Positions 1 through 11,842 of a DNA stretch of 64,000 nucleotides are shown in pieces. How positions within the stretch are numbered: position 1 is the first letter of the stretch; every line of letters begins with the position of its first letter. Source of the DNA: Roridomyces roridus (taxonomy: Eukaryota; Basidiomycota; Agaricomycetes; Agaricales; Mycenaceae). Location of the stretch: NCBI GenBank assembly GCA_029378245.1, contig JARKIF010000052.1:186001-250000 (forward strand), in the 5' to 3' direction. Position numbers and translations under genes: made by a program. The notes beneath the pieces were generated by a model. That model had not been told where the DNA came from. It saw only the letters and a program-made list of their open reading frames with translations, and did no database searches.

Positions 1-1
1 G

Positions 2-265
2 CACGGCTCCCTCTCAGCCTCCCTCGTCGACCTCGTCGCAGGACTCGCCATCACCGCCGCCGGCAGCCCAAAGACCGGCCTCTCCACAGATCTACATGTC
101 TCCTTTGCCGGCGCCGCAAAGGAGGGCGACACTCTCTGGATCGACGGCTTTGCGGAGCGCGTGGGGGCGACTTTGGCGTACACGCGTGTGCGGATTGAGA
201 AGGAGACGCAGAACGGAGGGAGGGCGCTCGTTGCGACGGGCAGCCATACCAAGTATGTAAAATGA
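2..265 (+). CDS. Hotdog-fold thioesterase, 3' end only
   Basis: Read from base 2 the frame stays open to a TGA at 263-265 and gives about 87 residues. It begins HGSLSASLVDLVAGLA, matching the conserved HGG-x-hydrophobic-x-LVD segment of PaaI/THEM2-type acyl-CoA thioesterases, which contains the active-site region. The following strands (DLHVSFAGAAKEGDTLWIDG and a final ALVATGSHTKYVK) fit the rest of that fold. The 5' part lies outside the window, so neither the start nor the exon structure can be seen. The usual second Gly of HGG is Ser here. Substrate cannot be inferred; members hydrolyse medium or long acyl-CoAs or aryl-CoAs. Confidence 0.75.
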   Translation, partial: HGSLSASLVDLVAGLAITAAGSPKTGLSTDLHVSFAGAAKEGDTLWIDGFAERVGATLAYTRVRIEKETQNGGRALVATGSHTKYVK

Positions 266-784
266 AGTAGGTGCCAGTCTTTGGCTTTTGTGTGGAGGCT
301 GATTTTTCGTAAGGTTCTGGAGCTATATGTATGAACTTCAGTAGCATCAAGACTGAAAGACTCAGAGTCCCGCCGAGTCAGTGCATTCACTTTCGGCTCG
401 TTCCCGTTCACTCCGGGATCGAGACCATACATGAAGGCAATTGGCGTTCTTTTGTGGAACCAATGCGCGACTCGATTCATCTTGAGGCTCTGATGCCCTT
501 CTTTTACAGGATAATAAGGACACCGATGGACACGCTGGTCTGTGTACATACTTTCAAGTTCCCGCAGGTCATTCGTTCGATTCGAGACTCCCCGGTATGC
601 AAAGGAAGGTGTAAGGCCATATTTTTGCACAACAAACGGAGTTGTTTCTTAGATAATCCACACACACACACTCTCTCTCTCTCTTAGCTGTTGATGCATG
701 GAGTGTGCCCCCAAGTCTATGATTTCACGCCGAGTTCCTCTTCGAGACTGGTCATGGACATGCAACCATTTTATTTCTACCACT
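266..784. other. Intergenic, no gene seen
   Basis: No reading frame here resembles a protein. It holds one T-arm-like hairpin (core TCGTTCGATTCGA near 573-585) and a dinucleotide run at 658-686. It is probably degraded repeat sequence. Confidence 0.5.
658..686. repeat. (CA)n(CT)n microsatellite
   Basis: An uninterrupted CA run passes directly into a CT run. Confidence 0.9.
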
Positions 785-2083
785 CTGGTACGGGATCCAG
801 CTTTGTTACTTCACCCCGGCTCCAGTATGTAGCCCAATTCATGTGTGCACTGTGAAAGGAAGTGTGCAGCGGACTTCTAACGTTCAACTTCAAACCGTCT
901 GAGTTGTGTACTCGTTCGATTCGGGTGCTACCCTTGGCAGTGCGACGGAAAATTGTTGTTCCCTTTTTTTCGAATTTTTCACGGTCCGCGTGTGGTCCGC
1001 GTCCTCCTGCTCCTCACTCGGCGGAGGTCTGCCGACATGCCGCGTGCAGAGTTGAGGAGGAACTCAAGTACAGATGTGAAAAGGACCCCTGGCAATGCCA
1101 ACGGAACTTTGATCAGGAAATTCCAGGATTTGGGAGCTTTTTGTCCGGACATCAAAATTTTCCCACGCTTTCCGAGGTGTGCAAAACGACTTTCTCGCCA
1201 AACCGAGCAACTTTTAAAGAAAATTGCTCAAGAATTTGCCCAAAATTTGTCCGGACATGCGATCAAAGTTCGTTCGGCATTGCCAGGGGTCCTATGTGAA
1301 ACCAACGTCCAAATGAAACCCCCTCACTGCTACACAGCCATCGAGATATAGGTGCGCTGCCAGCGGACCTGTCACCTCGCGGCAAGTGTAACGTTCTCCT
1401 TCGATTCGAGGCGGAACATATCCACCAAGTGGACCCCCTTTTTTCGCTGTCTGCTTGACTGCCTTGTTTCTCTTGTCGCTCTTGAGTCGCTCTCAAGAAT
1501 GCGTAGAAACAGTGTTGGATTTCAAGTCCGAGGGGACAATTTAATAGCAGGGAACCCGTCGCAAACGCGCGAGGGTCATGAATTCGAGCCGAGCCTTATA
1601 TACTGTACAAAAGGGCTTATGTAACTAACTACGGAGCCTGCGCCGCAGCCTTCAAGAGAAATCTATGGAGAAACCACGGAGAAACACGGTCACTTAAATA
1701 TTATCTAGATCAACTGCGGCGCGCGCAGCTTGTACCTCCAACAAACAGAACACGCCGAATTCGTAAACAAGGCTTGGAGCTCCCGAACCCCGCTGGTACG
1801 TGACCCAGCTTTTTTGAACAGCGAGCTGCGAAACTTACTCACTGTAGGCCAATTCATCTCTCCCCTGTGGAGGAAGCATGCAGCAGACTTCAAAGCTTCA
1901 ACTTCAAACCATCTCAGTTATGTACTCGTTCGATTCGGGTACTACCCTTGGTATTGGGCGGAGATGGTTGTTCCCTTTTTTTCGAACTCTTTACGGCCCG
2001 AGTCCTCCTTCTCCTCACTCGGGAGGTCTGCCGACATGCCGCCTGCAGAGATGAGGAGGAACTCAAGTACAGATGTGCAATGA
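785..2083 (+). repeat. Two direct copies of a ~300-bp repeat with T-arm-like hairpin
   Basis: Units 785-1082 and 1793-2083 align along their whole length at roughly 80-85% by eye, including the stretch around GTCTGCCGACATGCCGC. Each carries ACTCG-TTCGATT-CGGGT (910-926 and 1924-1940), a five-pair stem with a seven-base loop exactly like a tRNA T-arm, followed about 45 bases later by a run of seven T. A degenerate third copy (TTCGATTCGAGG near 1400) lies between them. The B-box-like core and T-run are what a Pol III-transcribed SINE would have. I saw no convincing A box in these two copies. Confidence 0.65.
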
Positions 2084-2325
2084 TACAACCCAATGTCCCA
2101 GACTGGTCCTTGGACTTTTTTCTCCCCGGTCCTGCTGTCTGCTTGACTGTCTTGTTTTTCGCGTTGTTTTTGAGTCGCCCTCAAGCATGCTAGTCCCACT
2201 CATAAGAAATTCCAGCACGCGCATGACACTTGGAAAGAGCACGGTTCCAAAGCACTGGGTTATCCACTAGATGTGTTTCAGTTGAACGTTGAACGTCCAA
2301 CGCTCAACGCTGATCCTCGTTCGAC

Positions 2326-4225
2326 TCGGGATCGACACATGAGCCACATTTGCGGTGAGTTTTTCCTCCTAGGCCCAGATTAGTTTGTTGCAAATATCTC
2401 TCCATGCTCAAAGGCGTGCCGCCTCTTCGCACTTGGCAAGACTCACTGGCAATGATGCAGGATGAGCAAAATCACCATCAAACTCAAACTGGCTGGGATT
2501 GGGCTGGGATATGTAGTACTAAAGACATTGCGTCCTGACTCCTGAGATTGCATCAGTGAAAGGCTCTTACATTCAAGCTCGTTCGAACCGAGGGTCGTGT
2601 TCTTCGTTGACCTGCACATATTCTTTTGACTCATCTCTTTCGCCAGTTTGAAAGCGCAGTACAGATACCGCCTCGTATCAAAAGAAGAAATTCCATGAAT
2701 CCAGCCGGCTCATGAACCTCACAACAGTACTGTTTGCGTCTTGATCCTCGTTCGACTCGGGATCGGCACATGCCCAGAGCGAGCTGTAGGGTGTTTTTTT
2801 TTCTCTCTCCAGTACAAGTACGCTCAGCTTCGATTAATTCTTACAGAAACACCCAGGCTCACAGAGCCGATACTTGGGGGGGCGTGCCATCAATTTTTTG
2901 TGTTCATGATCCAACTGAAGGGTCACAGCAGCGATACTTACTTGCGGATCCTCTAGGGCCTGTGAGACACTTGAGAGCCGAGAAGTATTGGCTCAACTCG
3001 TTCGAACCGAGGTTCGTAATTTCATTTGGAATGTCATGTTTTTTTTTTTGGTTCAAAACGACCGTCAAACTCGAACTGGAAAGGATGCTACTAAAGGCAC
3101 TGCGTGCTGAGATTGCACCAGTAAACCTCTCACTTTAAGCCTGCTCTCGTTCCAACCGAGAGTCGTGTTCTGCGTTTCTTCCCGAGATTGAATATTCTTT
3201 TGACTCATCCCTTTCGCAAGTTTGAAAGCGGTGGTCTCTTCGGCGGTATAGCATCACGGTATCTCAGATGGAATTTAGAAGCATTTGTATAGGAACAGAT
3301 CTAACAGAGTTATTTACTCACCTTCATTTTTTCGCTCTCTCCGCCCTTACATGAGACATTCGAGCAAGTGCCATGTACTTATCAAGAGTAAGTACGTTCT
3401 TTCAATGGCTCGCCAGTTTGGTGTCTTGATCGTCGTTCGATTCGAGATCGATACATGGATCAAACCGGGGGAGCTCACCTTTTTTCTCCCACGTACACCC
3501 AGTTTTGGTTGACTATCGCAGAACGCGGCTCCTACTTACTCAGTGATTCGCAGAGCAGCTCAATATCTGACCCATGCATGCAAAGGACTATGGACCTCCG
3601 GCGCGCCATATATGGTCGTCCTGCGCGCTTGACGTCTCGGTCCTCGTTCAACTCGGGATCGGCACATTACCCCACAACTCTGTAGTCTTTTTGTTTTTCT
3701 TCTACCAGTACAGTCAGCTTCGATTAATCGATATCCTTACCGGAATCAGGAAAAGACCTTACTCACACAGCCGATGCTTGCGGAGCGTCCATGGTCTGTA
3801 AGAGAGCAGAAGTTTGGTTCAAGAGCACTCGTTCGAACCGAGGTTGGTAATAACTGGAACACCATTTGGTTTTTTGTGGTGTTCATAAACCCCGTTAAAA
3901 GTTCCACCGAGAGAAACGGCTAAAGACCTTGCAGAAACGTCGTTCCTACTGGGTGATTCAACAGCAATTCCAAGACCTGCTAAGCGCGCAACTGGCAGCA
4001 AGCGGATACCACCTTATTCGTAACAGCCCAGATTGGCTCCCAGAGGATACCCACTCGTTCGAACCGAGGGCGCGCAATGAGACCTCTTGGTGCAGCCAAT
4101 TTTTTGTGTTGAAGCCACCGTCGAACTTGCATTGCAGAGATATTGCTCAAGATACCACGTCTTGGATTGAGATAGCCAACCCGTGTTGAACACCTCACCT
4201 GCCTTCTCTCCTCGTTCGAATCGAG
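2326..4225 (+). repeat. Array of ten T-arm-like repeat units
   Basis: Ten hairpins of the form stem-TTCRANY-stem start near 2326, 2578, 2747, 2996, 3144, 3432, 3643, 3828, 4054 and 4211. Three context types recur: one followed by GATCGRYACAT (2326, 2747, 3432, 3643), one by a purine-rich GGTTSGTAAT stretch (2996, 3828) and one by GTCGTGTTCT (2578, 3144). Copies of the same type lie about 0.6-0.9 kb apart, which suggests a decayed higher-order tandem array. The spacers contain T-runs and no credible coding frame. These are not complete tRNA genes: no acceptor or anticodon arms can be folded around them. Confidence 0.6.
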
Positions 4226-4405
4226 AATGGGTTATAATAGATCTTGTTGTCTTCCCGATTCTTTTTGACAATATACTCTCTCTTCCGTAAGTTTGAATGC
4301 TTGACCTCTTCCAGGTATATAACTTTCTAAGAAAATCTATGATAAAGGCACAATATTGCCAGTGTTCACCTACAACCAACCCACCGTACGTCAGAATCAG
4401 CCTCA

Positions 4406-5963
4406 TCAAAGAAATTCAACACGCACATAAGAGGTATTCAGCTGATTCACATTCTGCACGCCCATAAGCTGCATGGTCGTCTGCAATTCGGCCGCAAACA
4501 ACGATATGAGCTTATCAACGCCTGCGTCGCCCCAGATATTGGCAAACATGGCTCTGCATCCGAAGTTTCAAGACTGTCAAGAGAAAAGAGGGAAAGAAGA
4601 GACTCACGGCCTCCCAAGCCCCACCGCCCTCGCCCCGAGCGCCAACAAAATCAACGCATCAGCCCCCGTCCTCACTCCACCATCCGCATAAACCTCCATC
4701 CGCTCAAACACCTGCGGCGCATTCTTCCGGATGTCCATGAGCACCTCGACAGCAGTGGGAGCCCCATCGACGACTCGTCCGCCATGGTTCGACACGTATA
4801 TCGCGGGAAAACCGAGCTCGAGACATGTGAGGGCGTCTTGCCAGGTTTTGATGCCCTTTGGGACGACAGGGAGGGTGGTGAGGTTGCGGAATCCGGCCAG
4901 GGCGGAGAGCTACAAGGCGGTTAGAGGGGTAGTCAATGCGGTCCTGACTCAGACGTACAGAGAAGGACGTCGAATGGCCGGTGCTATCAGAGGCGTTAGA
5001 AGACGAACGGGCTTACAGCGTCGAACGTACTCGGACTCGTCGGTGTATCTCATCGAACGGACCCTCACTCCGTTGATACCACTATTGTCCACCGTCAAAA
5101 AGATGGCTTTGAACCCGGCTGCCTCCATACGAGCGAGTTCGTCGCTGACTTGGCCTAGAGGAATGAATAAATCCGATTCTCCTCCCGCAAGAAGAGAAAC
5201 CCACTGGTATTGGACCAAATATATTCCTGATGGAACATCGTTTGGTTCTCGAACCCAGCCGCGGCAATCTGCTCAATGGACAAAGTCGACGAGATGCTAG
5301 GCTACATCAATGCCTCTTTGAGAAGGAACTCAATAACCCGAAGAAGAAGAGAGAAACGCACAACGTAAAGAATCCCAGCCCTCCCCGCAGCCCGCGCAAG
5401 CGACGCCTCCGCCGACTTATTCGCGTGCCCAGCATTCGCCGCGGGCGCGATAAAGAACGGTTGCGTAAAATTGTGCCCGAGGATCGAGACTCTTTCGCCT
5501 TGCGTTAACAGCCGTCGGAGATCCACGCAGATAGAGGAGGACGAACGAGGTTTGCGGGTTGCTCACGTCCCTGAACGAAAACCCATTCAGCCGCACTTTG
5601 CTGTAAATTCCCAAGTTGGCTTGGTATGCTGCAAAAGAACGCGTCAACCCCATCCGATCCAACAAAGTAGAACCGAATCCGACTGACTATATTCATTCAA
5701 CGCGCCCGTGCGATAACTCGCTGCCATTCATGAGCCCACTTGGAAGATGGCGCAACGTAGTACACACCATAATATTTCGGCTTGAGCACATTCTTCGCTG
5801 CGATCTGAAAATCATTCGCATCCCAGAGGTCCTCGAGCGGGGGCAGGGTCCCCGCCGTCCAAGTCGACGTGTCAAGCCCCGTATCAGGCAGACCCTCCGT
5901 GTCGATCACCACACCGCGCACAGCATACGCAGATAAAAACGAGAGGACAAGGAATGAGAGCAT
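4406..5963 (-). CDS. FMN-dependent alpha-hydroxy-acid dehydrogenase (L-lactate dehydrogenase-like)
   Basis: Multi-exon minus-strand gene with a TIM-barrel FMN dehydrogenase fold that oxidises a 2-hydroxy acid to the keto acid. Visible in order: a hydrophobic N-terminus (MLSFLVLSFLSAYAVRG, a likely signal peptide), the PFFIAPAANAG flavin loop, GFKAIFLTVD, the catalytic-lysine strand LPVVPKGIKTW, the active-site motif SNHGGRVVDGAP, and the flavin phosphate loop DGGVRTGADALILLALGA. The last exon reads to a TGA at 4406-4408 (ending NTSYVRVEFL). No cytochrome b5 domain precedes the barrel, so it is not a flavocytochrome b2. The start at 5963 was chosen over an in-frame upstream Met at 6014 because it places the hydrophobic segment at the very N-terminus. 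Introns are short; I did not fix every boundary. Confidence 0.85.
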
Positions 5964-6553
5964 TGAAGGAGAGTGGGAGGAGAAAGAGTGAAGATGGGAT
6001 TCAAGCCAGTTCACGACTATCTACGTCCTTCGAAAGCACATGCATGCGGCCGCGGGTATCCAGAGGAGGCATGCGAAGATGCTCCAAGGCAGCTCCATTG
6101 CTGTGTCCGTCCTCGGGTAGCCTCAGAACTGGGATAAACGGTAGAGCAGCGAGTAGCTCAGATCCGTGAAGGCCGGGCAAAGTTGTACAAAGGTGGGGGG
6201 ACAGAGGGGAAGGCGGAGATGGTGGCTCTGGACAAGCCCTAGATTGACGCGTGACCACAGCTGAGTCTCGAGCTGGGCCCATCAAGCACGAGTCTGTACG
6301 ACGACGAAGTAATCCCATGCAAGTGCGAATAAAGATAAACCATAAAAATGTAGTTCTAGATGTCCTACGCCTCCTCTGCGTACCGAATCTCCGGTGGCGA
6401 AGATTCATTCTTACGCTGCGCCGAGAGGGCACTCCTTCGTCGCTAGGCCCTACGAAACACGCGCGACAGCTGACAACCACGCTATGCGCCTTCCCGGTGG
6501 CATGAAAGTTGACGCCGACTCGATTCCAAAAAGGAAGTCCACACGTCGAAGGG
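5964..6553. other. Intergenic between two minus-strand genes
   Basis: No supported gene. It should hold the promoter of the downstream FMN dehydrogenase and the 3' end of the DUF6533 gene. I recognise no motif in it. Confidence 0.4.
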
Positions 6554-8245
6554 TCAGATCACCGCATGGCAGCGACCAGAGGTGGGCGCAGTGGGCGATA
6601 CGAATGAGAGCATAATGGCTCTACCTACACCCCGCACAAAGTCGTCAGCCCCTCCCCAAAAAGCAAAACGAGAAACGCACCGCATAGCATAAGCATCCTC
6701 AGTATACTCCAAGTCCTCGCCCTCCCTCCAATTAGACGTCACCCACACCGTATCCAGCGCAATATCCTCAGTCAACTCCCCCGTCCGCGACCCGCTGGAA
6801 TTCTCCGGGGCTGACAAGTCCCCTCTTGTCGTGGTTAGGGGCCCCGAGTGCCGGCTCGTGCGGTGTCGGATGGCGGGGTCGCGCAGGTTGAGCATCAGCC
6901 GCGAGATGAGGATGGACGATAGTCTGCGGTGGGTCAGCTTCGAGTGGAGGGTGCGCGTGTGAGGGACACGTACACGTTCGTAACAGTGCTGAGAAACCCA
7001 CTCAGAAGGGGCTGCATGGAGTAGTTAACGTTACATGGCCTTGACGGCAGAAGCGGGAGGACTCACCCCGCCGACCAGGTACGACGCGATATTGCCCACG
7101 TTACATACTATCATCACACTGCGACAAGTCAGACACCGTCGGGAGTGACGCAAAACACGGAGGGACGAACGCGAAATAGATGGAGCCTGGAGAAGGGAGG
7201 TCAGTCTGGGCGTCGAGGGGGACAGTGACAATGCATCGCACCGTCGCGTAGCAAAACCGCAAACAATCCAGCGCGAGATCCACACCTCAGCGCCTTGTAT
7301 ACGGTAAGAGCGAAGATCATGATATCGAAAGCAAGCTGCGAGTTCTTAGCATCCAGATGCACCCGTTGGGGCATGAGGTACGTACCATGCCAGACCATGC
7401 CGCCCCCGTTCCTGGAAAACCGCATGTGAGAATGCGCCGTTCACAAACGCGGAAATGACGACGTACGGATGTTACTGCAACAGAAAGTGAGCACGGATGT
7501 CGGGTCAGCAAAGGGATCAAGACACGCACGTAGCCTGACCGGTGACCACGGGACAGTGGAGCGCTTTGAGATGATCCGAAAGCGTACTCGTGTCGTCGGG
7601 CCCAGTGAGTAGCATCACGAGACTGAAGGCGAGCGCGGCAACGGTGACAAAGACCATGAACGCCAGGACCTTGTTGTTTCTTTGGTACAGCGCGTATGTG
7701 CGCGTCACGAGCATGACTAGGTGGCCTGTTAGCTTGTTACAGGAGAGGACACTGGAACGCACCGGCCACGAGTAGTTGGGAAGCTACAGCGAAATACTGA
7801 TGGTATTGGTGCAAGTCTGAGCACCTGCGGTGGCGTGCCATCAGAGTCTAGATGCTGGACGATAAGAATACACGCACAACTGAAGGGCAGAGATAAACAC
7901 GACATTTCATAGGCAGATTCCAGCAAGACACGTACCTGGAAGTTCATAGGGTTTGTCGTCGTGAGCGTAAACTCGGCCACGATGGGGACCGTGCCGAGCA
8001 GCGTCATGTAGCGATTGAGAATAAACAGCGCGGTCCCGAATGTGAAGAAGCCGCCGTGTCGCCAGAAGCGATCGATCTCATCGTCAATCGTCAGGAGATA
8101 GTCATAAACTACAAGCGCTGGAAGGCCTCGTAAGCCCGTGGCAGATGACAGACAGCAGAAAAAACGTACTGAATGGTCCATAGATGAAGGCGCGGGAGAC
8201 GAGAAGTTCGTACTCGATGAGAGAGTCCGAGATATTATCGGACAT
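6554..8245 (-). CDS. DUF6533-domain multi-pass membrane protein
   Basis: The start is ATG at 8243-8245 (MSDNISDSLIEYELLVSRAF). A first intron ending in TTCCAG joins this to LVVYDYLLTIDDEIDRFW and then a segment with FILNRYMTLLGTVPI, the hallmark of the basidiomycete DUF6533 family (Y-D-Y-L-LT-D-E-x-x-x-W and N-R-Y). Later exons give hydrophobic helices such as VLAFMVFVTVAALAFSLVML next to RTYALYQRN, and a C-terminal cytosolic tail that begins ISRLMLNLRDPA. The second family member at the right end of the window shares RTYALYG and ISRLMLNLR, which supports this model. Family function is unknown; the topology resembles a seven-helix receptor-like protein. The exact 3' end (a stop near 6554, or an earlier spliced stop) is uncertain. 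Confidence 0.75.
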
Positions 8246-8964
8246 TCACCATTCGACCCAGCGAGGTGCACAAGATCCTCAGCCGAGGAAGGAGGGCGGG
8301 GATGAGGGTAGAGAGAAAGGGCGTGCTCGGCAGAAAAACCGAATGCCTGATAAGCAATGATTTCCCCGTATGGAAATGCCATAGTTGATCCACCTTCACC
8401 TGCATAGCTAGCCAGCGCAGTTGTGCGCTGGAAAAGGTGTTCTTTTCGCCATCGCTATCTCCTGGTTTACGGCCGTCGATCCTCAAGTCAAGGCCTCACG
8501 GTATGGGCCCGCGAAGTTACGGCTTGAATGTTGTGATGCATGTCCGACATCATGCCGACTTGGTCTTGGCACAATTGTCAGGCACCGAAGAGCACCGATT
8601 CTTTATAGTTCTTTAGCTACCAGCAGGATGTCGCTACAGGGCCGCAAACGCTACTGATGCAAATTCGAAAGTACGCCAACAGAGCGCCCGGATAGCCCTC
8701 GGAATCCTCGGAACGCCATCAGTATCATCGGGTGTTGAAATTGGATAGATTGTCGGTCGGTTTCCAAGGCGACACTCTTCACGTGTTTTCAACTGGAATC
8801 TTCAGATAAACTTGAAGACCGCGTTCAAGGCAGTCCCCAGGGCATGCCGACAGCTGGAAAGTTCAACTTCAACATTGCTTCGACAACTACTATGTAACTA
8901 TCAGATTCCAGTGAGCTTGCAGTTTGTCTTTGTTGCACAGTACTATGTAATCAACTCTTCCGCT
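8246..8964. other. Intergenic, no gene seen
   Basis: Upstream region of the DUF6533 gene. No coding frame, repeat or RNA gene could be supported. Confidence 0.4.
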
Positions 8965-9054
8965 CATCAGGAAAACTGGAGAAGTTACTATGGCACTATG
9001 CAGCACTATGCAGTGCTGCATAGTGCCATAGTAACTTCTCCAGTTTTCCTGATG
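8965..9054. repeat. Perfect 42-bp inverted repeat with 6-base loop
   Basis: Arms 8965-9006 and 9013-9054 are exact reverse complements and the loop is TATGCA. The arms begin CATCAGGAAAACTGG and end CACTATGCAGCAC. A transcript across it would fold into one uninterrupted 42-bp hairpin. Confidence 0.95.
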
Positions 9055-9375
9055 CTCTTTCCTCCTGCGGTTTTGGCACATCAGGAAAACGAGTATTATA
9101 CAGATGCGACGCACACAGCACATTGATGTACGACACATTGGCAGCAGGTTTCCGTCAGATGCGACACATTGATCACGCAGCTGATCAGAGTGTGTCGCAC
9201 TTGTCAATTGCCGAGACTTTGCACTAAATTCACCAGTCCATTCACTGTGGATTATGCCCCCTTCACTCACTGTCGAAAATGGGGGGAAGGAGACTGGTTA
9301 TTTTGCCAAGGAGTCCCTTTCCCCAACCAAACCTAACAGAGTCTAACCGCCAATTCATGGTGGATTCCGAGTTCT
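8965..9375. mobile_element. Hairpin-ended miniature element, copy 1
   Basis: It opens with a perfect palindrome (8965-9054) and shares three further blocks with a second copy at 21425-21688. These are the GCGACGCACACAGCACATTG block, paired GTGTCGCA motifs, and CCTAACAGAGTCTAACCGCC with the following CAATTCA and GTGGATTC. In the second copy the palindrome is at the opposite end. The shared blocks, absence of coding capacity and secondary structure fit a non-autonomous DNA element. Its outer limits are not certain. Confidence 0.55.
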
Positions 9376-9980
9376 TCATGCACTGACGAAAAAGGGGGAA
9401 GAAGACTGATTTGTTGCCCGAAGGTGTGTCTGCACAAACCTATTGGTAGCGGCGGCAAGCGCCATCCCCTACTCTGCCGGACACGGTGAAAAGAATAACT
9501 TGATTTCAAGTCTTTCTGCATTGCGGTGAATTCAAAATTGAACGAATGGTTACCACTGGGTAGCTTCTCGTGGCTTCACCAACCCGGATTCAACACTAAA
9601 CAGCAACAAAAACCTTGCATCTGTCCCCTAAGTATCTGTGAACTTCGCTCTTCAGAATAAGTATTAAAGTAATGAGCGGGATCGGCATATGATCACAAGT
9701 CTGGCATTGGTGCCCTTGTGTAATTCACCATCAATGCCGAATGAAGCCGAGGCCTCGACAGCAAGGGCTACATCGGCTCCCCAGCAATTCCACTCGGAAA
9801 TCAAGGTCCGTACCGCGACACCGACCCTCGGCACAGTTCCATCATTTACAATCAATTGGCAACGTGATGCATTAGAAATGTGATTCGTCATTGATTATGA
9901 TCTGACAAGAATCAAATTGATCGCGCGACATTGGCGGGAGCCCTGCCATTTCACGCCCACAGAAACCCTTCTCTGCTACG

Positions 9981-10005
9981 CTACACCGCCAAATTTGAGT
10001 GATGT
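9981..10005 (+). repeat. Left TIR of the large transposon
   Basis: 25 bases identical to the reverse complement of 21392-21416. Confidence 0.85.
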
Positions 10006-10429
10006 CCGAGAAATGTCCCGAAGTTGATATTTGATGACAATCGGCCGAATGTCCCTGGATCATTCGACGATGATTTTTTCGACAGTGTAACACAGGTTCA
10101 GGGCCACGCCAGATCCCACCAGCTTCTCTGAACCTCCTTGGGTGATATTCATAAATGATTTTATAGACACCCTCAAGACATCGACTTGAATGTGTACAGT
10201 GTTACCAATACACAGTTCTCAATGATATTCTGAAGCTGCCATGAATCGGAATGGTGTGCGGAAAAGGGCCTTTTATTCCAAAATACCAAATAAAATAAAT
10301 AAATCAAAAACTATCAATTGACTACTTTTTGGGGAGCAGTAGCAAATTTTGGGGAACGGAGCAAAGAAAAGGGAAACGAAAAGAAGGGACGACGACACTG
10401 GGCGTCAATTGATTTGTTAACGATGTTCT

Positions 10430-11842
10430 TCAAGCAAGGATCGAGGGCGTGACAGGAGTCAGCTCCTCCATGTCGACGTGGCCATAACGTGCGAGGTCGT
10501 CCCGGAGCGAGCGCGCAAAGATTCTATGGGCAAGCATCAGTCGGGACGGGGAGGAAGGTGCACAAGCGGGAAAAACTCACCTGGAGAGCGCCTCTGGGTC
10601 CCCCAAGGTGAGGGTACGGACCTCCGTCAACCCTTCGTCGACCGCCCTCCAAAAGTTCGGGGCCTTCGGCGAGCCCGCATCCACTTTGACTTGGAAGTGG
10701 TACCGCTGCGACGGGGATGAGACATTGACGTTAGCGAACGATGGGGATTCCCGTACCAGATATGCGACGCGGGCAACCATCTCCGTCGAGACCTTGACGT
10801 CGGGCGCGACCTTGGCACCGAGAGCGACGATGCGCTGGCAGAGGGTGACAATGTCGAGGGCGTCCTTGCGAATGGGCTCGCCGGTGCCGGTGACCTCGTC
10901 AGGCTCACGCTCCTCGCCCATGGATCCCTCAATCTGTTGGAGAGGCGTCAATGTCAAGCAGGAATGAGAGAAAGTGTACACAACTTACGGCGCATTTGAT
11001 TTGATTCCTATTATGAGTGAGCTTGTCCCGGACACGCCGCTTGATGATTTTGAATTGGGCCTGGTCGTCGCGCATTTCAGCGGTCAATCCCCGAGAGGGG
11101 TTCCTGAGGAGATAGTTCTGGGACACAGGGAGGTCAGTAACGGGCAGTGAATCAGTGTAGAACGTACAATGACCCGGATGGTGGGCCCGTGTCCTTTTGC
11201 GACGTAGGAAGAGGTGGTGTGATCCACCAATGCCACAAAGGTGGCCTTGTTGATGTGACCCTGACGGTATGTATTCGTGAGCTCGTAACCCAGACAAGAG
11301 AAGAAGAAAAGGTCGTACCTCCAAGCTGGTAGGGATGTGGTATACAGCCTCGGCTGGGACGAGGGCCTCAAGGCGATTTTGGTTCTCGATCATCTTGGCG
11401 GCGAGCCAGATGCTTTGCTGAGCGCCCGTGAGCTGCAGCGAGAAGAGAGAAGCATGAGATAAATGGCAACATGATGGCGGAAACTGACCTGGGTGAACTC
11501 CTTGAGGGTCTCTGCATCATTGGCAGAGAGGCGAAGCTTGCGAGCCACATGCTGCGCATACTGGACCGAGTCCTCGGCGGCACGCTTGCGGGGGTTCTGG
11601 TTGGTGGTGGGCGCAGGACTGGATCCGAAGACGTCCCCCGTGGATGGGGATGACATCTGTAGGAGGAGCGGATCGATGTTGGAGTCGTCCATATTGGGAG
11701 GCTGGAGGACAGAGCCAGCGGGGGCGCCGTTGCCAGTGGTCGTGTCGTTGCCAGCGGCCGCAGGGCCAGCGGGGGCGCCATTGCCAGCGGGAGTGCGAGG
11801 GGGTGAGGCCAGGAGCCAATGGGCAGGGATTGTCGACGACAT
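10430..11842 (-). CDS. Transposon-associated protein of unknown function
   Basis: ATG at 11840-11842 opens a Gly/Ala/Pro-rich N-terminus (MSSTIPAHW, then repeated NGAPAG). A basic patch NPRKRAAED leads into the conserved part YAQHVARKLRLSANDAETL. Following exons read in frame through short introns: the segments SIWLAAKMIENQNRLEALVP, then YHIPTSLE, then GHINKATFVALVDHT, then NYLLRNPSRGLTAEMRDDQA, then RVRDKLTHNRNQIK, then a long C-terminal exon, then a final exon stopping with TGA at 10430-10432. About 290-300 residues in total. I know similar hypothetical proteins in agaric genomes but no function. It starts about 220-300 bp from the start of the plus-strand transposase-like gene, so the two probably share a divergent promoter inside the transposon. 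Confidence 0.75.

Noticed and set aside
862..1351. Overlapping plus-strand open frames around 0.9-1.35 kb as a gene
   Set aside because: They lie within the direct repeat pair; the second copy breaks the same frames, so there is no conservation of coding.
2326..4225. CRISPR array, from regularly recurring short palindromic repeats
   Set aside because: Repeats are only ~15 bases, vary between copies, are unevenly spaced by hundreds of bases, and the genome is eukaryotic.
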